From: HRBIN29 sp034431815
Lineage (GTDB): Bacteria > Chloroflexota > Dehalococcoidia > Tepidiformales > Tepidiformaceae
DNA: 37,112 nucleotides
NCBI GenBank assembly: GCA_034431815.1
Contig: DAOUCS010000167.1
Coordinates: 1 to 37,112 of the forward strand
Direction: 5' to 3'
Positions within the stretch are counted from its first letter, which is position 1. Each line of letters opens with the position of its first letter. The position numbers and the translations under genes are program-made. A model generated the notes under the pieces. That model saw only the letters and a list, made by a program, of their open reading frames with translations. It searched no databases and was not told the DNA's origin. Positions 31,340 through 37,112 of this stretch are shown piece by piece.

Positions 31340-32970
31340 TGCTGACCATGCCGCAGGCCCCGCAGCGAATCTTCCTGGTAGGTATCTCCGGCTCCGGCAA
31401 GAGCACCGTTGGCCGCCGAGTTGCCGAGCTTCTCGGCTGGGAGTTCTTCGACACCGACCGCGCCGTCGAGGAGCGTACGGGCCGGCCGGTCGCCGCCATC
31501 TTCGCCGAGCGCGGCGAGGCGGCCTTCCGTGCCCTGGAGGCCGACGCCATGGCCGAGGCCGCCCTCCGCGAGCGGGTCGTCGTGGCCACCGGCGGCGGCG
31601 CGTTGCTCACCCCCGAAGGTCGGTGCGCAGCCCGATCCGGCTTCACCGTTTGGCTCGCGGTCGCGCCGGAGGAGGCCGCTGCCCGTCTGCTCGCCGATCC
31701 CGAGGCCGAGGCCCGGCCGCTCCTGGCGGGCGACCCCGTTGCGCGTCTCAGGGAGCTCCTGTCGCGTCGGCGGCCGCTCTACGCGGCGGCGGATGCGGTC
31801 GTGGGGACGTCTTCGCGCTCGCCCGAGGAGGCCGCCCAGGCGGTGGTCGCTGCCTACCGAAAGGCTCTCGCCGGCGCCTGGGGATTCCCGGGCGTCGCCT
31901 GCGAGGTGGCAGCGCCCGGCGGACGGTATCCGGTGGTCGTCCGCGGTGGCGCGCTGCGCGAGCTCGGCGCGGTCGCCGCGACCCTCGGGTTCAGCAGGCG
32001 CGCCTTCATCGTGACCGACGAGGTCGTCGGACCTTCGTTCGCCCGCACCGCCGCCGGAAGTCTCGCGGAGGCCGGCCTCGATGCCCACGTTCTCGAGCTC
32101 CCTCCGGGCGAGGGGGCGAAAACACTCAGCACCGTGGCGCGAGTCTACGAGTGGCTCGCCGAACTCCGCGCCGAACGGGGCGAGCTCGTCGTCTGTCTCG
32201 GCGGCGGCGTCATCACCGATCTCGGAGGGTTCGCCGCCGCCACCTACCTGCGCGGGATGCCGTTCATCCACGTGCCCACGACCCTGCTCGCCATGGTCGA
32301 CGCGGCGATCGGCGGCAAGACCGGTGTCGACCTCCCCTCCGGAAAGAATCTCGTCGGCGCGTTCGCGCAGCCTGCGGCGGTCGTCATCGACCCGGCTGTG
32401 ATCGGGACGCTCCCGGAGCGGGAGACCCGGGCGGGGCTCGCCGAGCTCATCAAGCACGGCCTCATCCTGGACGAGACGCTCGTCGCAGACCTCGAAGGGC
32501 TCGGGGGGGACATCCACGCCATGGCCGGGGAGGAGTTCGTCGCTCGCAGCGTCGCCATCAAGGCGGCCATCGTTTCGGCCGACGAACGCGAAGCCGGCCT
32601 CCGCTCGCTCCTGAACTACGGGCACACCATCGGCCACGCCATCGAGGCGGTCACCGGCTACACGCGGTACCTGCATGGGGAGGCGGTCGCCATCGGCATG
32701 CATGCGGCGGGCCGCATCGCCGTTTCGCTGGGCATGCTCACCCCGGAGGAGCTCGCGCGCCAGCAAGCGCTGCTCCGCGCTGCCGGCCTTCCCGCGGACG
32801 CCCCTGATGTGCCGCTGGGCCCGGTGCTCGACCGCACCCTTCTCGACAAGAAGGTTCGCGGCGGGCGTGTTCGCTGGGTCCTGCTCGAGCGCATCGGCCG
32901 GGCGGTACTCCGCGACGACGTGCCCGAGAGCGTCGTGCGCGAAGCGGCGGCCGAGGTCCTCGGGGCATGA
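31339..32970 (+). CDS. aroKB: Bifunctional shikimate kinase / 3-dehydroquinate synthase
   Basis: Two enzymes in one 543-aa chain. Residues 1 to about 175 are shikimate kinase (ATP-dependent phosphorylation of shikimate): Walker A GISGSGKST (15-23), DTD (38-40), ERGEAAFR with Arg64, GGG (85-87) and lid Arg126. Residues about 185-543 are 3-dehydroquinate synthase: GGGVITDLGGFAA (288-300), PTTLLAMVDAAIGGKTGVD (313-331), Glu369 in GLAELIKHG, NYGHTIGHAIEA (427-438) and HGEAVAIGM (446-454), which supply the zinc ligands. No stop or frame change occurs at the junction, so it is a true fusion. ATG 31339 overlaps the aroC stop by one base; ATG 31348 is an alternative. The linker is short (about 10-15 residues). 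Confidence 0.95.
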   Translation: MLTMPQAPQRIFLVGISGSGKSTVGRRVAELLGWEFFDTDRAVEERTGRPVAAIFAERGEAAFRALEADAMAEAALRERVVVATGGGALLTPEGRCAARSGFTVWLAVAPEEAAARLLADPEAEARPLLAGDPVARLRELLSRRRPLYAAADAVVGTSSRSPEEAAQAVVAAYRKALAGAWGFPGVACEVAAPGGRYPVVVRGGALRELGAVAATLGFSRRAFIVTDEVVGPSFARTAAGSLAEAGLDAHVLELPPGEGAKTLSTVARVYEWLAELRAERGELVVCLGGGVITDLGGFAAATYLRGMPFIHVPTTLLAMVDAAIGGKTGVDLPSGKNLVGAFAQPAAVVIDPAVIGTLPERETRAGLAELIKHGLILDETLVADLEGLGGDIHAMAGEEFVARSVAIKAAIVSADEREAGLRSLLNYGHTIGHAIEAVTGYTRYLHGEAVAIGMHAAGRIAVSLGMLTPEELARQQALLRAAGLPADAPDVPLGPVLDRTLLDKKVRGGRVRWVLLERIGRAVLRDDVPESVVREAAAEVLGA

Positions 32971-34139
32971 TCGCCTTCGAGGTCGTCGCCGGGCCCGGCG
33001 ATCCTGTGGCTCCCCGCCGGGGGCGGCTGCTCACTCCCCGGGGCGTCATCGAAACGCCGGTCTTCATGCCCGTGGGCACGCTCGCCGCCGTGAAGACGCT
33101 TCTCCCCGAGGAGGTAGAGGCTGCCGGGGCCGAGATGGTCCTTGTGAACTCCTACCACCTCTACCTGCGCCCGGGCCATCGGCTCATCGAACGCTTCGGC
33201 GGGATCCACCGCTTCATGGGGTGGCATCGGCCCGTCCTCTCCGACAGCGGCGGCTTCCAGGTGTTCAGCCTGGCCCGATTGGTGCGCGTCGACGACGAGG
33301 GGGTTCGCTTCCGCTCCCACATCGACGGAAGCGAGCACTTCTACACGCCCGAGCTTGCCATGGAGGTCCAGCGGGCTTTGGGAGTCGATATCGCCATGCC
33401 CCTCGATCACGTTGTCCCTGGTGGGAGCCCCGAGCCCGAGGCGCGGGATGCCGCTGAGCGCACGCTCCGCTGGTTCGAACGCTGCCGTCGCGCCGCGGGC
33501 GAGCTGCCCCTCTTCGCCATCGTGCAAGGAGGCGTACATGCGAGGCTGCGGCGGTGGCACGCACGAGCCCTCGCCGAGCTCGACGCCCCGGGCTACGCCA
33601 TCGGCGGACTGAGCGTGGGTGAACCGAAGGCCGAAATGTGGCGCACGCTCGAGATCACGTGTGCCGAACTCCCGGTCTCGAAGCCCCGCTATCTGATGGG
33701 CGTCGGCTCCCCTGAGGACATCGTGGAGGCCGTCGCCCGCGGGGTCGACATGTTCGACTGCGTCCTTCCGACTCGCCTTGGTCGCAACGGGGCGCTCTTC
33801 ACCGACGACGGCCGCGTGAACATCCGCAGCGCTCGCTTCGCCGAGGCCGACGGCCCTGTCGACCCCGGTTGCGACTGCCTGGCTTGCCGACGCTTTCCGG
33901 CCGCCTACCTCCACCACCTGTTCCGCAACGAGGAGCTCCTGGGGTATCGCCTCGCCACGATCCACAATCTGCGCTATTTGGCCCGTCTCATCGGCCGCAT
34001 CCGCGAGGCCATCGATGAGGGCCGCTTCCTCGCCTTTGCCGCGGAGTTCCTCGCCCGCTATCGCCCGACCGACGAGGCCGTGCGCCTCGCCCAGCGGGAA
34101 AAGTGGCTTGAGCGGCAGGCGCGCACCCCCGGACCGTAG
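32967..34139 (+). CDS. tgt: tRNA-guanine(34) transglycosylase
   Basis: Exchanges guanine 34 for a queuine precursor (preQ1) in the anticodon of Asp, Asn, His and Tyr tRNAs. 390 aa. Catalytic Asp93 in SDSGGFQVFSL; the nucleophile is the Asp of MFDCVLPTRLGRNG. The zinc site is C-x-C-x2-C in DPGCDCLACRRF followed by the His of AAYLHHLF. All are intact. ATG 32967 overlaps the aroK-aroB stop (ATGA), so a tRNA modification gene is expressed with the shikimate pathway. No queA or queuosine synthesis gene is in the window. A GC-rich perfect palindrome (34140-34151) follows the stop directly. Confidence 0.95.
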   Translation: MIAFEVVAGPGDPVAPRRGRLLTPRGVIETPVFMPVGTLAAVKTLLPEEVEAAGAEMVLVNSYHLYLRPGHRLIERFGGIHRFMGWHRPVLSDSGGFQVFSLARLVRVDDEGVRFRSHIDGSEHFYTPELAMEVQRALGVDIAMPLDHVVPGGSPEPEARDAAERTLRWFERCRRAAGELPLFAIVQGGVHARLRRWHARALAELDAPGYAIGGLSVGEPKAEMWRTLEITCAELPVSKPRYLMGVGSPEDIVEAVARGVDMFDCVLPTRLGRNGALFTDDGRVNIRSARFAEADGPVDPGCDCLACRRFPAAYLHHLFRNEELLGYRLATIHNLRYLARLIGRIREAIDEGRFLAFAAEFLARYRPTDEAVRLAQREKWLERQARTPGP

Positions 34140-34151
34140 CGCGCCGGCGCG
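34140..34151. repeat. Perfect 12-bp GC palindrome after tgt
   Basis: CGCGCCGGCGCG begins right after the tgt stop codon. It has no loop and no T-run, so it is not a standard terminator. The remaining bases to sucD (34152-34217) hold a TATGCT that could be a -10 element, with no convincing -35. Confidence 0.4.
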
Positions 34152-34217
34152 GTATGCTGGGCCACCGGGCGGCGCCGATCCGCTCGTCTGCTCACCATTC
34201 CTTCTTCGGGAGTCCCC

Positions 34218-35102
34218 ATGGCTGTCCTCCTCGACGAGAACACCCGGCTGCTCGTGCAGGGCATCGGAACCGAAGGCACGAACCACATGCGCCGTTCCAT
34301 CGCCTACGGGACGAAGGTCGTGGCCGCCATCCACCCCCGCCGAGGGGGCGAAGAGCAGGACAGCGTTCCAATCTTCACCACCGTCGACGAAGCGGTGCGG
34401 AAGACCGGTGCCAACGCCAGCGTCATCTTCGTGCCCGCCCCCTTCGCGGCCGACGCCATCCTCGAAGCGGCGGCGGCCGGGCTACCGCTCATCGTCTGCA
34501 TCACGGAGGGCATTCCCGTCCTCGACATGGTGAAGGTGAAGGCGGCGCTCCGCGGCTCCTCTACCGTGCTCATCGGCCCCAACTGCCCCGGCGTCATCGC
34601 GCCCCGCGCGCGGGCGCGCGCCGGCATCATGCCCGTGGACGTGTTCATGCCGGGCCGGGTCGGTGTCGTCAGCCGCTCGGGCACGCTCGTCTACGAGGTG
34701 GTCGCGCAGCTCACCAAGCTGGGTATCGGCCAGAGCACCTGCATCGGCGTGGGCGGTGACCCCGTCATCGGCACCCGGCAGGTGGAGGCAGTCCGGATGC
34801 TTAACGAGGACCCTGAGACCGATGCGATCGTGCTGGTGGGCGAGATCGGCGGAAGCGCCGAGCAGGAGGCTGCTGCCTACATCCGCGAACACGTTAAGAA
34901 GCCGGTCGTCGCTTTCATCGCCGGCGCGACCGCGCCCGAGGGACGCCGGATGGGGCATGCCGGCGCCATCATCTCGGGGGATGACGCGCGCGCCGAAAAC
35001 AAGAAGGCGGCCCTCCGCGCCGCCGGCGCCTACGTGGCCGATTCCCCTGCCGAGATCGGGATCACCATGAAGCGCGCGCTCGAGGAGCGGGGTCTCCTCT
35101 GA
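34218..35102 (+). CDS. sucD: Succinyl-CoA ligase alpha-subunit-like protein
   Basis: 294 aa, about the length of SucD, the CoA-binding subunit that carries the phosphohistidine. Conserved parts: AYGTKVV (29-35), FVPAPFAADAI, ITEGIPVLDM, LIGPNCPGVI (118-127), RSGTLVYE, QSTCIGVGGDP, EIGGSAEQEAAAYI (Glu209) and RMGHAGAIISG, with His247 as the phosphorylated residue. The N-terminal CoA loop is odd: QGIGTEGTNHM is one residue shorter than the common QGFTGSQGTFH and lacks the aromatic residue. No sucC beta subunit is next to it, unlike most bacteria. It may pair with a distant SucC or belong to a related acyl-CoA ligase. ATG 34218 follows GGGAGTCCCC weakly; probably its own transcript. Confidence 0.85.
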   Translation: MAVLLDENTRLLVQGIGTEGTNHMRRSIAYGTKVVAAIHPRRGGEEQDSVPIFTTVDEAVRKTGANASVIFVPAPFAADAILEAAAAGLPLIVCITEGIPVLDMVKVKAALRGSSTVLIGPNCPGVIAPRARARAGIMPVDVFMPGRVGVVSRSGTLVYEVVAQLTKLGIGQSTCIGVGGDPVIGTRQVEAVRMLNEDPETDAIVLVGEIGGSAEQEAAAYIREHVKKPVVAFIAGATAPEGRRMGHAGAIISGDDARAENKKAALRAAGAYVADSPAEIGITMKRALEERGLL

Positions 35103-35172
35103 GCAGGTCCCAGCGCGGCTTCGTGGGGGCCGCAGTACACTGACGCTGACACCCCACGAGGAGCGTGCACCG

Positions 35173-35655
35173 ATGGGCGACCTCGAAGCGGCCTCTGCCG
35201 CACTGCTCCGCCATCCGTACGGCATCTTCCTGGTCGGTTCCCGCGCTGGCGACCGCCTCAACCTCATGACGGCGAACTGGGGCACGCAGTGCTCCTTCGA
35301 ACCGAAGCTCTATGCGGTGTTCATCGAGCGGGACGCGTACACGCGCCGCCTCATCGACGAGGGGGGCGTCTTCACCATCTGCCTGCTGCCCGCGGACTCC
35401 GAGGACGTCGTCTCTCACTTCACGAAGCCGGCCGAGGTGGTGGGCAACAAATTGGGAGAGTACGAGTACTTCCCGGGCCCGGAAACGGGGGCGCCCGTGT
35501 ACGCTGGCTCGGTCGCCTGGTTCGAATGCCGCGTCGTCGAGCAGCAGGAGGTGGGCGACCACATCCAGTACGTGGGCGAGGTCGTGAACGGGGGCGTGCC
35601 CAGCACCGACCGGGCGTGGACCCTCCAGGAGCTCGGCTGGGATTACGGCGGTTAG
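35173..35655 (+). CDS. Flavin reductase-like FMN-binding split-barrel protein
   Basis: 160 aa. The fold is suggested by ASAALLRHPYGIFLVGSRAG, NLMTANWGTQCSFEPKLYAV (cofactor-side segment), and RRLIDEGGVFTICLLPADSE, then a C-terminal barrel strand FECRVVEQQEVGDHIQYVGE. These patterns are typical of flavin reductase-like proteins that bind FMN and, in some cases, reduce it with NAD(P)H for partner monooxygenases. No partner oxygenase is adjacent, so it could equally be a stand-alone FMN protein. ATG 35173 with GAGGAG 9 nt upstream. A TACACT (35136-35141) may be a -10 element; no good -35 is visible. Confidence 0.82.
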   Translation: MGDLEAASAALLRHPYGIFLVGSRAGDRLNLMTANWGTQCSFEPKLYAVFIERDAYTRRLIDEGGVFTICLLPADSEDVVSHFTKPAEVVGNKLGEYEYFPGPETGAPVYAGSVAWFECRVVEQQEVGDHIQYVGEVVNGGVPSTDRAWTLQELGWDYGG

Positions 35656-35683
35656 GCGCGCACGAATCATTCGCGTCACAAGC

Positions 35684-35713
35684 CTGACGGGAGGCGCGAC
35701 CCTCCCGTAGAAT
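35684..35713 (+). promoter_or_regulatory. Candidate promoter of the CoA transferase gene
   Basis: CTGACG (35684-35689, 4 of 6), an 18-nt spacer and TAGAAT (35708-35713, 5 of 6). The start of transcription would be near 35720, about 27 nt before the ATG. A perfect inverted repeat fills the spacer. Confidence 0.5.
35688..35707. repeat. Inverted repeat within the CoA transferase promoter spacer
   Basis: CGGGAGG (35688-35694) and CCTCCCG (35701-35707) are perfect 7-bp arms around a 6-base loop. No T-run follows, so an operator or mRNA 3'-end hairpin for the flavin protein gene is more likely than a standard terminator. Confidence 0.5.
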
Positions 35714-35746
35714 CGGACGGCACAGCGTCTGCAACCGGGGGTCGCG

Positions 35747-37112
35747 ATGCTTCTGCAGCCGTACCGTGTCCTCGATCTCACCGACCACGGCGCCATGATC
35801 GCTGGGCAGATGCTCGGCGACCTGGGTGCCGACGTCATCCTCGTCGAGCCGCCCGGCGGCGCCGAGCTTCGACGAATCGGGCCCTGGTTCCGCGACGAGC
35901 GCGACCCGAACCGCAGCCTCAACTTCTGGTCGTTCAACCGCAACAAGCGCAGCGTCGTGCTCGACCTCGCCAATAGCGAGTCCGACCGCGAGACGTTCCG
36001 TCGGCTCGCCGCGACGGCCGACATCGTCATCGAGTCGTTCGCGCCGGGCACGATGGATTCCTGGGGGCTCGGCTGCGAGGCGCTCTCCCGCATCAATCCC
36101 CGGCTCGTCTACGTCGCCATCACGCCCTACGGCTCAACGGGTCCCAAGGCGGGCTGGCCCGCAGCCGATCTGACGGCGCTCGCTTCCTCCTGCGTCCTGC
36201 TGATGACAGGCGACGACGATCGGCCTCCGGTGGCGCTCTCCGTGCCCCAAGCGATGCTGCATGCAGGCGCCGACGCCGCGGCGGCGGCCCTCGTCGCGCT
36301 CGCCGGAGCGGTCCGCGATGGCGTGGGGCAATTCGTGGACGTCTCTGCGCAGACGTCGGCGATGGCTGCGACGCAGGCGACCGTCCTCGCCCACGGCTTG
36401 GGCGAAGTGGAAACGCAGCGGCTCGCAGGCGGCGTGCGCTTCGGGCCGTTCCCGCTCAAGTTCGTGCACCCCGCGGCCGACGGCTACGTCTCGGTGACCT
36501 TCCTCTTCGGTAACGCCATGGGTCCGTTCTCCCGCCGGCTCATGGAGGTGATGTACGAAGAGGGCATCGTCGACGAAGCGACCCGCGACAAGGACTGGAT
36601 CGGGTACACCAACCTCCTCCTCTCGGGTCAGGAACCGATCAGCGAGCTCGTCCGCTGCAACCAGCTCATCAGCGAGTTCACGAAGCGCCATACCAAAGCC
36701 GAGCTCTTTAGACTCGCCTTCGAGCGCGGGCTCCTCATCGTTCCCGTGTCCACGATGGAGGACTTGGCGGAATCGGAGCAGCTCGCCGCGCGCGGCTACT
36801 GGGTCGAGGTCGAACATCCCGAACTCGGCACGAAGGTCCGCTACCACGGTCCCTGGGCGCGCTTCTCGAAGACGCCGATGGATACCCGCCGCCGCCCGCC
36901 GCTCCTCGGCGAGCACACGGCCGAGATAAAGGCCGAGGCGGAGCGCGCTTCGGCCCCTGCCACAGCTGCATCCCCGTCTCCGGACCGGCTCCGCCCGCCG
37001 CTCGAGGGCGTGAAAATCCTCGACTTCATGTGGGTCGTGGCGGGGCCGTGGGCGACCCGGGCCCTGGCCGATTACGGGGCGACGGTCGTGCGCGTCGAGA
37101 GCACGACGCGCA
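35747..37112 (+). CDS. Tandem-domain CaiB/BaiF CoA transferase (3' end beyond window)
   Basis: Family III CoA transferase; members move CoA between acyl groups through a glutamyl/aspartyl-thioester on a conserved Asp. The visible 455 residues hold one full CaiB domain (about 1-395), beginning YRVLDLTDHGAMIAGQMLGD and including NRNKRSVVLDL, IVIESFAPGTMDSWGLG and GVGQFVDVSAQTSAMA. After a Pro/Ala-rich linker a second domain starts: PPLEGVKILDFMWVVAGPWA (about 416-435), then YGATVVRVE. The whole protein is probably about 800 aa. In domain 1 the catalytic Asp position (near 169 in formyl-CoA transferase) is Met170, in PVALSVPQAMLHAG. Activity, if any, should reside in the unseen domain 2. ATG 35747 has GGGG about 7 nt upstream. 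Substrate unknown. Confidence 0.88.
   Translation, partial: MLLQPYRVLDLTDHGAMIAGQMLGDLGADVILVEPPGGAELRRIGPWFRDERDPNRSLNFWSFNRNKRSVVLDLANSESDRETFRRLAATADIVIESFAPGTMDSWGLGCEALSRINPRLVYVAITPYGSTGPKAGWPAADLTALASSCVLLMTGDDDRPPVALSVPQAMLHAGADAAAAALVALAGAVRDGVGQFVDVSAQTSAMAATQATVLAHGLGEVETQRLAGGVRFGPFPLKFVHPAADGYVSVTFLFGNAMGPFSRRLMEVMYEEGIVDEATRDKDWIGYTNLLLSGQEPISELVRCNQLISEFTKRHTKAELFRLAFERGLLIVPVSTMEDLAESEQLAARGYWVEVEHPELGTKVRYHGPWARFSKTPMDTRRRPPLLGEHTAEIKAEAERASAPATAASPSPDRLRPPLEGVKILDFMWVVAGPWATRALADYGATVVRVESTTR

Noticed and set aside
31291..32766. Long minus-strand open frame opposite the aroK-aroB gene
   Set aside because: The plus strand encodes two complete enzymes; the antisense protein has no recognisable domain.
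34140..34151. GC palindrome after tgt as an intrinsic terminator
   Set aside because: No loop and no following T-run; kept only as a repeat.
32658..34334. Long minus-strand open frame opposite tgt
   Set aside because: tgt is complete on the plus strand; the antisense frame shows no family features.
1..37112. tRNA genes, CRISPR arrays, insertion sequences and riboswitches
   Set aside because: None could be recognised by eye in the short intergenic spaces.

Overview
The window is gene-dense, high-G+C bacterial chromosome. There are no mobile elements, rRNA or tRNA genes and no CRISPR array that I can see, and no gap longer than about 185 bases lacks a gene. Gene content suggests a member of the Chloroflexota, possibly a Tepidiforma/Dehalococcoidia-like lineage. 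The main hints are a membrane protein with a baseplate-J-like domain between alaS and ruvX (a pairing I associate with Chloroflexota), variant cell-wall ligase motifs, and a tandem-domain CaiB-type CoA transferase. This placement is inference, not proof.

Left third (1-12314, minus strand): a dcw (division and cell wall) cluster, in transcription order mraZ, rsmH, an ftsL-like gene, ftsI, murF, mraY, murD, ftsW, murG, murC, murB and ddl (cut by the window edge). Most junctions are 4-nt ATGA/GTGA overlaps, so translation is probably coupled. A sigma70-type promoter (TTGACA, 17 nt, TAGAGT) and two 10-nt-phased TGGGG boxes precede mraZ. murE is absent from its usual place between ftsI and murF. 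ddl seems to start at ATT.

Middle (12375-21201): a moaB/mogA-type gene coupled to trmD; a small dual-specificity phosphatase; then a glycan group with a WecA/TagO-like polyprenyl-phosphate sugar-1-phosphate transferase, GT2 and GT4 glycosyltransferases, a long-form nucleotidyltransferase (RmlA/StrD type) and RmlB-like dTDP-glucose 4,6-dehydratase. A MacB/FtsX-type ABC permease and its ATPase follow.

Right-middle (21210-27563): moeA and a stand-alone Lrp-type RAM-domain protein on the minus strand, divergent from alaS. Then come the baseplate-J-like membrane protein, whose frame runs 167 nt into ruvX, and ruvX itself.

Right third (27532-37112): mltG, then a compact aromatic-amino-acid operon: aroE, an unknown membrane-anchored protein, aroC, a fused shikimate kinase/3-dehydroquinate synthase (aroK-aroB), and tgt. 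Last are a sucD without an adjacent sucC, a flavin-reductase-like FMN protein, and a CaiB/BaiF CoA transferase with two fused domains. The first of those domains has Met where the catalytic Asp is expected; the second is cut by the window end.

I found no clearly new defence or mobile system. The strongest leads are the unknown protein inside the aro operon, the baseplate-J-like protein and its overlap with ruvX, the sucD/flavin/CoA-transferase trio, and the unusual features of the dcw cluster.
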